Shown here one piece after another: positions 37,978 to 46,508 of a DNA stretch of 64,000 bases. Made by a program: the position numbers and the translations under genes. The stretch spans positions 1-64,000 of the forward strand of contig CAZMKO010000002.1 in the NCBI GenBank assembly GCA_964566965.1, read 5' to 3'. The DNA is from Oleiagrimonas sp964566965. Lineage in GTDB: Bacteria; Pseudomonadota; Gammaproteobacteria; Xanthomonadales; Rhodanobacteraceae. Position 1 is the first letter of the stretch. Each line of letters starts with the position of its first letter. The notes beneath the pieces were generated by a model. It ran no database searches. It was not told the DNA's origin and was given only the letters and a program-made list of their open reading frames with translations.

Positions 37978-39051
37978 TTACAGCGCCTTGTCGATCACGA
38001 TGTCGGCCGAGGTGCCGGCGCCGACGCTCAATGGTCCGGCCTGGCCTTCCAGATCACCTGGCTGCGGCGTGGCCTGACCGCTGCGTGAAACGCGCGCGGT
38101 CAACAGGACCTTTTGCGCCGAGGACAGGTTGTGCTCCGGGGTCATGCTCATGGCATCGGTGAGTTGCACCGTGGCGGGCAATTCCGAGGCCTTGACCCGG
38201 GTGATGGCCAGGGGCATCGCGGTTCCGTCGGCGTCGCGTGCGTAGACGAAGACGGTGGCGTTCGCATCCAGCTTGTCCTGCAGCGACGCGGCCAGACTGA
38301 TCTTGACCTGGATTTTCGCCGACGAGCCGCTGCTGGCGACCTCGGCCGGCGCCGTCTGCAACTGCTGCTCGGCTTCGGCCTGGGACTTGCCGGACGCGCG
38401 GGCGTTGGCCATGGCGATTTGCCGCTTCACGGCCTCGGCCACGTCGCTGCCCGGCTTGAGCAGGGTTTCCAGACGACGCCAGGTCAGCGCGGCGTCCACG
38501 AAATGGTCCGCCTGGTAGTCGCTGATACCCAGAAGCCACAGGCCCCGCTGGTTGTTGGGATCGATGTCGATGGCCTGCTGCAACTTGCTGCGCGTCTTGC
38601 CCTTGATGGCATGATCGGGCCGGGCCAGGGAATCGGCTTCGGCCCAGGCGACCATGATGTCGGCGCTGTCCGGCGCCAGTTCCATGGCGTGCGCGTAGGC
38701 GTCGCGAGCCTTCTGCGGTTTCTGCATGGTGTTGTAGGTCTGGCCCAGCAACAGCCAGCCCTGAAGGTCTTCGGGGGATTTGTCGAGTTGTTCCTGGAGC
38801 TTGGCCACCGCCGTGTCCAGGGTCATGCCGGGCGGCGCCTGGTGCGTGCGCGCATCGATCGCGGCCGGATTGCCGACCAGGGCGTAGATGCCGATGGCCG
38901 ACAGCGGCAGCAGCAGTGCGAGCACCAGCGACAGGCCGAAGATGCCGCGTGGTCGCCCGTGCTTCCGGCCGCTGCGTACCAGTGGCAGGAGGATCAGGGC
39001 CAGGGCGGCGACGATCATGAGGATGGCCGCGATGTAGAAGGCTGTGGACAT
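37978..39051 (-). CDS. ccmI: Cytochrome c maturation protein CcmI
   Basis: 357 aa, last gene of the ccm operon. Two N-terminal membrane helices (FYIAAILMIVAALALILLPL and IFGLSLVLALLLPLSAIGIY), then periplasmic TPR repeats (about residues 80-210: LQGWLLLGQTYNTMQKPQKA) and a C-terminal beta-rich domain ending DIVIDKAL. CcmI holds apocytochrome c for haem ligation with CcmF/CcmH. Start 39051 (MSTAFYI) preferred over a TTG three codons earlier. 48 bp after ccmH. Confidence 0.88.
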   Translation of the reverse strand: MSTAFYIAAILMIVAALALILLPLVRSGRKHGRPRGIFGLSLVLALLLPLSAIGIYALVGNPAAIDARTHQAPPGMTLDTAVAKLQEQLDKSPEDLQGWLLLGQTYNTMQKPQKARDAYAHAMELAPDSADIMVAWAEADSLARPDHAIKGKTRSKLQQAIDIDPNNQRGLWLLGISDYQADHFVDAALTWRRLETLLKPGSDVAEAVKRQIAMANARASGKSQAEAEQQLQTAPAEVASSGSSAKIQVKISLAASLQDKLDANATVFVYARDADGTAMPLAITRVKASELPATVQLTDAMSMTPEHNLSSAQKVLLTARVSRSGQATPQPGDLEGQAGPLSVGAGTSADIVIDKAL

Positions 39052-39099
39052 GTTCGGCAAAAGACGTTGGAAGAAGGGCTGCGGGGCAGGCGAAGGGGA

Positions 39100-39579
39100 T
39101 TACCACTCGTCGTCGTCGAGCTCCGGTTCGACATGTGCGGCATCGGCACGGCGCTTGCGCACCGTGACCGTCACTACCGCGGCACCGGCCAGCAGGATGG
39201 CCAGTGGTCCCAGCCAGAGCAGCCATGTGGACGGGCGAAACGGCGGCTTGTAGAGCACGTAATCCGAATAGCGCTCGACGAAGTATTGCTTGATCTTCCG
39301 GTCGCTCCAGCCCTGCTGCATCTTCTGGAACACGATCTGGCGCATCTGCTGGGCCAGGTCGGCGTTGGATTCCAGCAGGCTTTCGTCCTGGCAGACCAGG
39401 CAGCGCAGCTGGCCGGCGAGCTTCTGGAAACGGACCTCCTGCGCGCGGTCCTTGAATGGCAGCGGATCGATGGCCTGTTGCGCGTGGGCCACGCCGCCGG
39501 TCAGGCCAAGGGATGCGGCGACCACGATGGTCGCCATGCCCATGCACAGCCAGCGCTGGAGTCGAAGCCATGGGGTCAT
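39100..39579 (-). CDS. ccmH: Cytochrome c maturation protein CcmH
   Basis: 159 aa. Signal peptide (about 1-33), LRCLVCQ with redox Cys60 and Cys63, three-helix periplasmic domain (LAQQMRQIVFQKMQQGWSDR, YFVERYSDYVLYKPP), one C-terminal membrane helix (LLWLGPLAILLAGAAVVTVT). Reduces apocytochrome cysteines. Overlaps ccmG by 4 nt (ATGA). Confidence 0.95.
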   Translation of the reverse strand: MTPWLRLQRWLCMGMATIVVAASLGLTGGVAHAQQAIDPLPFKDRAQEVRFQKLAGQLRCLVCQDESLLESNADLAQQMRQIVFQKMQQGWSDRKIKQYFVERYSDYVLYKPPFRPSTWLLWLGPLAILLAGAAVVTVTVRKRRADAAHVEPELDDDEW

Positions 39580-40133
39580 GCGTCGGCCACTCCGTTCTTG
39601 AGGGCGTGGATTTTCGGTTCCAGCACCTTGCGGATGACTTCCGGGGTCAGCGGCCCGATGTGCTTGTAGCGGATGATGCCGTCGGCGTCGATCAGGAAGG
39701 TTTCCGGTGCGCCGTAGATGCCGAAGTCGATCGCGGTCTCGCCGCTCGAGTCGGCGATGACCAGGCTGTACGGACTGCCGTGCCGCGCCAGCCATGCCTT
39801 GGCATCGTCGGGCTGGTCCTTGTAATTGTAGCCGACCAGTGGCACGCCCAGTTGCGAGGCGTAGTCCATCAGCACCGGATGTTCCTCGCCGCAGGCGAAG
39901 CACCAGCTGGCAAACACATTGACCAGGTACGGTTTGCCCAGCATGTCGGCGCGGCTGACCCGGGTGCCGGGCTGCTCCAAGCGCGGCAGGTCGAAGGCCG
40001 GTGCCTGCTTGCCGATCAGTGGTGATGGAACTTCGTTGGGACTGTGGTGGCTGTTCCACCAGATGCCGAAGCCCAGCACCAGGAACAGCAGTACGAAGCC
40101 GACCAGCGGCACGATACGGCCGGCCCGGCTCAT
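39576..40133 (-). CDS. ccmG: Thiol:disulfide interchange protein CcmG/DsbE
   Basis: 185 aa membrane-anchored thioredoxin. N-terminal anchor (IVPLVGFVLLFLVLGFGIWW), thioredoxin motif WCFAC (C78, C81) and the cis-Pro in YGAPETFLID. Family active sites are usually WCxxC with Pro/Glu-Thr variants; Phe-Ala here is within the CcmG range. Feeds reductant to CcmH. Overlaps ccmF and ccmH by 4 nt each. Confidence 0.95.
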   Translation of the reverse strand: MSRAGRIVPLVGFVLLFLVLGFGIWWNSHHSPNEVPSPLIGKQAPAFDLPRLEQPGTRVSRADMLGKPYLVNVFASWCFACGEEHPVLMDYASQLGVPLVGYNYKDQPDDAKAWLARHGSPYSLVIADSSGETAIDFGIYGAPETFLIDADGIIRYKHIGPLTPEVIRKVLEPKIHALKNGVADA

Positions 40134-42145
40134 GCAGAGGCCTCCGCCTTGCCGTCGTTCGTCGCCAGCGGGCGCGCTCCGGCGGCGCCGGCCACCATGG
40201 TCTCGTGTGCTTCGCGCCGAATGCGGAAGCGCTTGTCCGCCGCCGCCACGAATCCGCCCAGCATCATCAGCAGGCCACCGGCCCAAATCCAGTGCACGAA
40301 GGGCTTGTAGTAGATGCGCACCGACCAGGCCTTGCCCGAGCCGCCATCCAGCGACTCGCCCAGGGCGGTGTACAGGTCATGGGTGACGCCCGGGGCGATG
40401 GCGGCCTCGGTCTGCACCTGGCCGCGCGGATAGGTACGCTTTTGCGGGCGCAGGACCTTGACCTGCTTGCCTTTGGCGTTGAACACCGTCAACGTGCCCT
40501 CGTCGGCGGTCCAGTTGGGGCCCTGCATGTGATCGACGCCGTCGAAGCGGAACGTGTAGCTGCCCACCGTCTGTTTTTGGCCCGGCTCCATGCGTACGTC
40601 CTTCTGCACGCTCAGCGACTGGCTGAGCAGGGCGCCGGCAATGAAGATGCCCACGCCCAGATGCGCCAGCAGCATGCCGGCCATCTCGGCCGGGTAGCGC
40701 CGCCCGCGCGGGACGCCGCGCCAGCGCTTGGCGGCGTACATGAACACGCCGCGCACCACGTAGGCCGACGCCAGCGCGCCGAGCACCAGTTTGAGATGGT
40801 CGATGGAGCCTTTCCACAGCATCAGCACGGCGGCCAGCGCGATGACCAGGCCGAACACGGCGCAATGGATCACCACGCGTCGGATTTCACGCTTGTCGGC
40901 CTTGCCCCAGCGCGCAAAGGGGCCGATCGGCATCAGCGCGATGGCAGGGGCCATCAGCAGGATGAACAAGGGCCCGAAGTAGGGCGGACCGACCGAGATG
41001 CGACCCAGATGCAAGGCGTCGCCGATCAACGGGAACAACGTGCCCAGCAGGACCATGGCTGCCGACGCGGTCAGGGCCAGGTTGGCGATCAGCACCACCG
41101 TCTCGCGCGACAGCACGGCAAAGGCCTTGCCGCCGACCACCTTGGGTGCGCGCAGGGCGTACAGCAACAGCGAGGCGCCGATCACGATGGCCAGAAAAAT
41201 CAGGATGTACAGGCCGCGCTTGGGGTCGGAGGCGAAGGCGTGCACGCTGGTCAGCACGCCCGAGCGGACCAGGAAGGTACCCAGCAGCGACAATGAAAAG
41301 GCGAAGATCGACAGCAGAATGGTCCAGGCACGCATGCTGCCGCGCTTTTCGGTGATCGCCTGGGAATGGATCAGCGCCGCGCCCACCAGCCAGGGCATGA
41401 ACGAGGCGTTTTCCACCGGATCCCAGAACCACCAGCCTCCCCAGCCGAGCTCCTTGTAGGCCCACCAGCTGCCGGCCACGATGCCCAGGCTGAGAAACCC
41501 CCAGGCCGCGTTGGTCCAGGGACGAGCCCAGCGCACCCACTGTTTTTCCAGGTGCCCGCCGAGCAGGGCGGCGATGGAAAACGCGAAGGCGACCGAGAAG
41601 CCGACGTAGCCCATGTACAGCACCGGCGGATGCACGGTCATGCCCGGATCCTGCAACAGGGGGTTGAGGTCCACGCCGTTGGGTGGGGCGGGGACCATTC
41701 GGCTGAACGGGTCGGACGTGAACAGGATGAAGGCCAGGAAGCCGATCGAGACCAGCCCCAGCACGCCCAGCACGCGGGCGCCGAAATCTTCCGGAAGGCG
41801 CGGGCTGAAGACGGCCAGGGCCACGCTCCAGACATTGAGGATGAGGATCCACAGCAGCAGCGACCCCTCGTGCGCTCCCCATACCGCGGCGATGCGGTAG
41901 TACCAGGGCAGCTCCAGGTTGGAGTTTTGCGCCACGTAGGCGACCGAGAAGTCGAAGTTCAGGAAGGCCCAGGTCAGGGCGGCGAATGCCAGGGCCACGA
42001 ACACCGCCTGTCCGGCGGCGGCCGGGCGCGCCACGGCCATCAGCGGGCGGCTGCCCGCCCAGGCGCCGATCAGCGGCAGGACGGCCTGGAGGATGGCCAG
42101 CAGCAGTGCCAGTACCAGGGCAAGTTGTCCGAGTTCGGGAATCAT
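40130..42145 (-). CDS. ccmF: Cytochrome c haem lyase subunit CcmF
   Basis: 671 aa, about 15 membrane helices. The tryptophan-rich WWD segment GWGGWWFWDPVENASFMPWL binds haem at the periplasmic face; conserved HEGSLLLW (with haem-ligand His) and HPPVLYMGYVGF near residue 170. C-terminal periplasmic domain (YTFRFDGVDHMQGPNW). With CcmH and CcmI attaches haem from CcmE to apocytochrome. ATG 42145 by homology; overlaps ccmG. Confidence 0.97.
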   Translation of the reverse strand: MIPELGQLALVLALLLAILQAVLPLIGAWAGSRPLMAVARPAAAGQAVFVALAFAALTWAFLNFDFSVAYVAQNSNLELPWYYRIAAVWGAHEGSLLLWILILNVWSVALAVFSPRLPEDFGARVLGVLGLVSIGFLAFILFTSDPFSRMVPAPPNGVDLNPLLQDPGMTVHPPVLYMGYVGFSVAFAFSIAALLGGHLEKQWVRWARPWTNAAWGFLSLGIVAGSWWAYKELGWGGWWFWDPVENASFMPWLVGAALIHSQAITEKRGSMRAWTILLSIFAFSLSLLGTFLVRSGVLTSVHAFASDPKRGLYILIFLAIVIGASLLLYALRAPKVVGGKAFAVLSRETVVLIANLALTASAAMVLLGTLFPLIGDALHLGRISVGPPYFGPLFILLMAPAIALMPIGPFARWGKADKREIRRVVIHCAVFGLVIALAAVLMLWKGSIDHLKLVLGALASAYVVRGVFMYAAKRWRGVPRGRRYPAEMAGMLLAHLGVGIFIAGALLSQSLSVQKDVRMEPGQKQTVGSYTFRFDGVDHMQGPNWTADEGTLTVFNAKGKQVKVLRPQKRTYPRGQVQTEAAIAPGVTHDLYTALGESLDGGSGKAWSVRIYYKPFVHWIWAGGLLMMLGGFVAAADKRFRIRREAHETMVAGAAGARPLATNDGKAEASA

Positions 42146-42265
42146 GGGCGGCAACTCCGGCTGTCGACGGTGTCCCGTTCGCACCGCAGGCGGACCGTCG
42201 ATGCGGCCGGGACGCTGTGATTCAGGCGTGGGGTTTCACGCGGGCGGATGGGCGAGGTCATCAGT

Positions 42266-42739
42266 CTACCCCTTGCCGGCGTGACCCGCCGGCCGGGTAT
42301 CCGGTGTCTTGTGCGCCTGTTCGGCCTTCTGGATGGCGTCGGCCACCTCGGGCGGCATGTAGGTTTCGTCGTGCTTGGCCAGCACGTTGTCGGCGACGAA
42401 GGTGCCATTGTCCATGTGACCGGTGGCCACGATGCTCTGACCCTCGCGGAACAGGTCCGGCAGGATGCCGGTGTAGACCACCGGCATGTCGTGGAAACGG
42501 TCGGTGACCGTGAAGTCGACCTTGAGCGAGTCGCCGGCACGCTTGACCGTGCCCTCCTTGACCACGCCGCCGAGACGGAATTGCCCGTGCTCCGGCGAGC
42601 CGCCCGCCTCGACCTCGGTTGGCGAGTACAGGTATGTCACGTTGCGCTGCAACGCGAAAATGCCCAGTCCGCCTGCGACCACGGCGGCGGCCAGGACCAG
42701 GCTGATGATGATGAGGCGGCGTTTGCGTACGGGATTCAT
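42266..42739 (-). CDS. ccmE: Cytochrome c maturation haem chaperone CcmE
   Basis: 157 aa. One N-terminal membrane helix (IIISLVLAAAVVAGGLGIFAL) and a periplasmic OB-fold domain; the covalent haem-binding His123 and axial Tyr127 are in LAKHDETYMP. The C-terminal tail is flexible and His-containing. 120 bp before ccmF, the largest gap in this part of the operon. Confidence 0.97.
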   Translation of the reverse strand: MNPVRKRRLIIISLVLAAAVVAGGLGIFALQRNVTYLYSPTEVEAGGSPEHGQFRLGGVVKEGTVKRAGDSLKVDFTVTDRFHDMPVVYTGILPDLFREGQSIVATGHMDNGTFVADNVLAKHDETYMPPEVADAIQKAEQAHKTPDTRPAGHAGKG

Positions 42740-42788
42740 GGCGGCATTGTGGTCGATGGGGGGCGCCAGTGGAATGGCGATCCGTGAA

Positions 42789-43001
42789 TCAGTCCGTAGG
42801 CCCGGATGATTCGTTCAAGGCGGGGCGCCTGGCCTGCCTGGCTTTTTGACGCGCGATGCGGCCGCGCAGTTCCCTCAGCAGGCGCCTTCGACGCAGCGCC
42901 GGTGCCAGCCAGTCCACCGTCAGCACCAGGAAGAACAGGGCGTAGGCGGGCCAGACATAGGCCGCGTAGCCGCCCATGGCAAAAAACGACTGTAAGCTCA
43001 T
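42789..43001 (-). CDS. ccmD: Haem exporter protein CcmD
   Basis: 70 aa, a single membrane helix (GGYAAYVWPAYALFFLVLTV) preceded by the MSLQSFFAMGG N terminus and followed by a basic tail (RRRRLLRELRGRIARQKARQ), the usual CcmD plan. Stabilises CcmC-CcmE. Overlaps ccmC by 4 nt. Confidence 0.9.
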   Translation of the reverse strand: MSLQSFFAMGGYAAYVWPAYALFFLVLTVDWLAPALRRRRLLRELRGRIARQKARQARRPALNESSGPTD

Positions 43002-43762
43002 GCGTCTTTCCGCGTGTGTGCCTGTGACAATTCGCGCACCCAGCGCTTGCCGCTTTCCAGATCCAACAGGTCGGTGCGTACGCGTCCGAGCAGGCTGGCC
43101 GCCCAATACAGATGGGTGGCCAGGGCCATCAGCAGCAAGGGCCACAGCATGCGCGCATCGATCGTCGATGGCCCCAGCAGGCGTACCGTCGACCCCTGGT
43201 GCAGCGTGTTCCACCATTGCACCGAGTAGTGCACGATCGGCAGATTGACCAGGCCGATGAGTGCCAGGAAACCGGCGGCGCGCGCCCCTTGGCGGCGGTC
43301 CTCGAAGGCGTGGTAGAGACCGATCACGCCCAGATACAGGAACAGCAGCACCAGTTCGGAGGTCAGGCGCGCGTCCCAGGTCCACCATGTGCCCCACGTG
43401 GGCTGGCCCCAGAGCGAGCCGGTGACCAGAGTGATGAAGGTGAACGCCGCGCCGATCGGCGCCGACTGCATCGCCACCACCTCGGCCAGCTTGATGCGCC
43501 ACACCAGCGCGATGAAGGCCGCCACCGCCATCGTGGCATAGACGAACAGACCCATCCAGGCGCTGGGCACGTGGATATAGATGATGCGAAAGGCGTCGCC
43601 CTGCTGGTAATCGGGTGGGGCCATCACCAGGCCTCCATACAGTCCGATCGCGGCCGTGATGAGGGCCAACCAGAACAGCCAGGGCCGCAACAGGCCGGCG
43701 AAGCGGTAGAACGTGGGCGGCGCACTCAGGCGGTGCATCCAGTGGGGAATCCAGTGGGTCAT
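42998..43762 (-). CDS. ccmC: Haem-transfer protein CcmC
   Basis: 254 aa, six membrane helices. WWD motif WGTWWTWDARLTSELVLLFL near residue 125 and flanking His residues (FRIIYIHVPSAWM; PIVHYSVQWWNTLHQG) that ligate haem during loading of CcmE. ATG 43762 by homology. Follows ccmB by about 50 bp. Confidence 0.97.
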   Translation of the reverse strand: MTHWIPHWMHRLSAPPTFYRFAGLLRPWLFWLALITAAIGLYGGLVMAPPDYQQGDAFRIIYIHVPSAWMGLFVYATMAVAAFIALVWRIKLAEVVAMQSAPIGAAFTFITLVTGSLWGQPTWGTWWTWDARLTSELVLLFLYLGVIGLYHAFEDRRQGARAAGFLALIGLVNLPIVHYSVQWWNTLHQGSTVRLLGPSTIDARMLWPLLLMALATHLYWAASLLGRVRTDLLDLESGKRWVRELSQAHTRKDA

Positions 43763-43811
43763 GACGGATCTCCGCTGGCGGAGCGGGGGGCAACGTGGAG
43801 GGGAGGCTTCT

Positions 43812-44498
43812 TCATGTGTCGAGCGTGATCCTGAGCGCGGCCGCGCATGCCAGGGGCGCGAGCACCACGCCCAACGCCAGGGCCGCACCCAGCCAGGCCA
43901 ATGGCGCCACCCAGGGCAACCCCTGTTGGGCCGCCAGCACGGCGCCGGCGGCGAAAATCACTACCGGCACACACAGCGGCAGCAGCATGAGTGCCAACAG
44001 CATACCAGAGCGCCGGGTGCCGGCCGTCAGCGCCACCAGCACCGCGCCGAGCAGGCTCAGCAGCGGCGTGGCCAGCAGCAGTGCCAGTTCCAGCACGCGC
44101 AGCGGCAGGGCCGGCAGATGCATCATGCTGGCGATGACCGGACCGATGATGATCAGGGGCAGCGCGGTGGTCAGCCAATGCGCCAGGATCTTCATCGCCA
44201 CCAGCAGCGCCAGCGGTTGCGGGGCCATCAACATCTGTTCCAGGGAGCCGTCTTCGAGGTCGGGCCGGAACAGGGCGTCGAAGGCCAGCAGCATCGCCAG
44301 AAGCACGATCACCAGCACCACGCCGCCGGCGATGCGCGCGAGCAGGGCGTCGTCCGGGCCCAGCGCGAACGGAAACAGCACTGCCACGATCAGCGCGTAC
44401 AGGACCGGCAGGGCCATGTCGCCACGACGACGCCAGGCCAGCGTCAGGTCGCGACGCAGGACGGCCCAGCAGGCTGCCGACGTGCTGCCGGGCCTCAT
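43812..44498 (-). CDS. ccmB: Haem ABC exporter permease CcmB
   Basis: 228 aa, six membrane helices; LRRDLTLAWRRRGDMALPVL at the N terminus and FRPDLEDGSLEQMLMAPQPL in the first cytoplasmic loop are family signatures. With CcmA it releases holo-CcmE from CcmC. ATG 44498; an 88-bp gap separates it from ccmA. Confidence 0.95.
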   Translation of the reverse strand: MRPGSTSAACWAVLRRDLTLAWRRRGDMALPVLYALIVAVLFPFALGPDDALLARIAGGVVLVIVLLAMLLAFDALFRPDLEDGSLEQMLMAPQPLALLVAMKILAHWLTTALPLIIIGPVIASMMHLPALPLRVLELALLLATPLLSLLGAVLVALTAGTRRSGMLLALMLLPLCVPVVIFAAGAVLAAQQGLPWVAPLAWLGAALALGVVLAPLACAAALRITLDT

Positions 44499-44586
44499 GA
44501 AGTCAGCGCTCCGTATTCCGCTGTCGTGGTCGCAGGCTCCATGATTCGCGGAGCGGGGGGCGCGGAGCAAGGCACGTCGACCGTCG

Positions 44587-45246
44587 TCATGCCGGCAGCC
44601 TTATCCGGCGTGGCGCGCCGTGCAGGTAGGTGACGGCGCCGTGGCTGGTGACCAGGGCCGCGCCGCCCTCGCGCGTGTGGCGTTCGATCAGGCGGTTGAC
44701 CAGCGCGATGCCTTCGCGGTCGAGGTTGGCGTAGGGTTCGTCCAGCAACCATACCGCGGCCGGGGTCAACAGCAGGCGGGCCAGGGCGGCACGTTTCTTC
44801 TGGCCCGCCGACAGGCGCCGGACCGGCTCGTGCTCGTAACCGGCCAGGCCCACGCCGGCCAGCGCGGTAGCTGGTTCGGTGCCGCGACGGCGACCGTACA
44901 GACCTTCGTTGAAACGCAGGTTTTCCAGTGGCGACAGATCGTGTTTCAACCCCAGATGGTGCCCCAGAAAAACGATCTCGCCGGCGGCCACGTCGGGCGA
45001 AAGCGGTGTGCCATGCAACCGCAGGCTGCCCTCACCGTGCCGCAGCACGCCCGCCAACAGGCGCAGCAGCGTCGTCTTGCCGCTGCCGTTGTCACCCTCG
45101 ACCAGCATGACCTCGCCGGCGTGCAGCGTGAAATCCAATGGGCCGAACACCCATTCGTCCTGTCGCAGGTAGCCGACATCGCGCGCCTCCAGAATCGGGG
45201 CGCGGCCGGGTTCGGCAGCGTGGGCGGTGGTGACTGTCGCATTCAT
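44587..45246 (-). CDS. ccmA: Haem ABC exporter ATPase CcmA
   Basis: 219 aa ABC ATPase: Walker A EGDNGSGKTTLLRLLAG, signature LSAGQKKRAALARLLL, Walker B AVWLLDEPYANLD and the switch His in LVTSHG. First gene of the ccmABCDEFGHI operon. 78 bp after the SMUG1 gene on the same strand, so transcription could also enter from upstream. Confidence 0.95.
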   Translation of the reverse strand: MNATVTTAHAAEPGRAPILEARDVGYLRQDEWVFGPLDFTLHAGEVMLVEGDNGSGKTTLLRLLAGVLRHGEGSLRLHGTPLSPDVAAGEIVFLGHHLGLKHDLSPLENLRFNEGLYGRRRGTEPATALAGVGLAGYEHEPVRRLSAGQKKRAALARLLLTPAAVWLLDEPYANLDREGIALVNRLIERHTREGGAALVTSHGAVTYLHGAPRRIRLPA

Positions 45247-45324
45247 GAAGCGGCCATTCTCGCCTGCCTTTTGCCCCCTGTCCATGCGTGGCCATGTCGC
45301 AGGGTCGGGCCTGCCGGGTGCGGC

Positions 45325-46044
45325 TCAGGGCGCGTCCGGCAGCCAGGGCGCGAGGGTTTCCTCGGCGCTCTCGATCCAGTGTCGGTTGGCGGCCGGGCTG
45401 GCGGGGCTGGGGTGCAGCAGGTAATGCACGGGAAGCCCGTCCGGCACCACCCGGCGCAGGCGTTCCTGCGCATAGCGGCCGATGCCGATCGCCGCCGCCG
45501 GCTGCAGCACCTCCACCACCTCGGCCAGCGCGGCGTCGCAAGCGGCCTCGAGCGGCCCGGTCTCGTCGCGGGACAGGCGCGAGGGAATCATGTTGCGGCC
45601 ATCGGCGAGAAACAGCAGCGGACAATAGTTCCAGATCACGAACCGGCGGAAGAACGCCTGCGGCGTGCCCAAGCGGCGCGCGGCCCATCCCCACAGGCGC
45701 TGGCCGCTACCTTCGTCACGATGGCATTGCATGCCCAGCACCGGGTACCGCGGGTGCGGCTCGGGCAGTGGCGTACCCAGCCGCGTGTCGATGCCGAACC
45801 AGTCGCGCACCGAGGAAATGTTGCCGAACGGCACGCCGGTCTGGGCCATGCCCCAGGGGCCCGGATTCATGCCCATCAGCAACACGCGACCAGGTTCGCC
45901 GCCAGCCATTTCCAGGTACTGGCGGTGGCCGTCCCAGGCGTACACCAGCGGGTTGTAGACGTGGCTGGGGGTATGCCAGTGCAGCGGTCGCAGTCGCTCG
46001 CCAAGACGACGGGCGACGGGAACCAGGGGATGGCGGGAAGTCAT
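45325..46044 (-). CDS. SMUG1-type uracil-DNA glycosylase
   Basis: 239 aa. Catalytic-loop motif MGMNPGPWGMAQTGVPFG near residue 60 and the intercalation loop HPSPASPAAN near 210 are signatures of single-strand-selective uracil glycosylase (SMUG1), a family best known from animals with scattered bacterial members. Removes uracil or hydroxymethyluracil from DNA. The frame is open far upstream, but ATG 46044 lies in the ATGA overlap with the DUF3293 gene and gives the family N terminus. Confidence 0.85.
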   Translation of the reverse strand: MTSRHPLVPVARRLGERLRPLHWHTPSHVYNPLVYAWDGHRQYLEMAGGEPGRVLLMGMNPGPWGMAQTGVPFGNISSVRDWFGIDTRLGTPLPEPHPRYPVLGMQCHRDEGSGQRLWGWAARRLGTPQAFFRRFVIWNYCPLLFLADGRNMIPSRLSRDETGPLEAACDAALAEVVEVLQPAAAIGIGRYAQERLRRVVPDGLPVHYLLHPSPASPAANRHWIESAEETLAPWLPDAP

Positions 46045-46499
46045 GTCGGCATCTCCGGCGGTGTTGGGGTGACGATGGGGTTCCAGGCCAGCCGTGCGCT
46101 CGAGTCGCCGTGACCGAGGATCACCGCATTTTGCTGGAAACGGTGCATCAGTTCCTCGCATGCCGGCGGTGTGATGCCGACCACGAACAGGCTGGGCTCG
46201 CGCCATGCCGCTGCGGTGCCCACGCCGGCGCGGATGACCGCGTGCGGATGGGTGTCGCGCAGCCATTGCAACAGGCGGCGTTGGCGCTGGCGGTTGACAG
46301 CGGGGGACAGGCAACGTGACTGCGGGTTGCACGCGGTCACGAAAGCCCACGGCGTATCGATGGCGGGCAGCAGGCGTCGCAGGGCCGCGGGCAGCGGCGC
46401 ACCGCAACGGATGCAGGCATGGCCGCCGTACGACAGGCGCACGCGGTATTCGGTGCGTGCGTAGATGGCGGCCAACGCGGAATCGTACGGTGCCGGCAT
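46041..46499 (-). CDS. DUF3293 family protein
   Basis: 152 aa small soluble protein: AIYARTEYRVRLSYGG at the N terminus, WAFVTACNPQSRCLSP in the middle and a C-terminal AVILGHGDSSARLAWNP. The family has no known function. It overlaps the SMUG1 start by 4 nt and follows kmo by 9 bp, so the three are probably cotranscribed. Two Cys in an IRCG segment are not part of an obvious metal site. Confidence 0.75.
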   Translation of the reverse strand: MPAPYDSALAAIYARTEYRVRLSYGGHACIRCGAPLPAALRRLLPAIDTPWAFVTACNPQSRCLSPAVNRQRQRRLLQWLRDTHPHAVIRAGVGTAAAWREPSLFVVGITPPACEELMHRFQQNAVILGHGDSSARLAWNPIVTPTPPEMPT

Positions 46500-46508
46500 G
46501 ATGCCGTT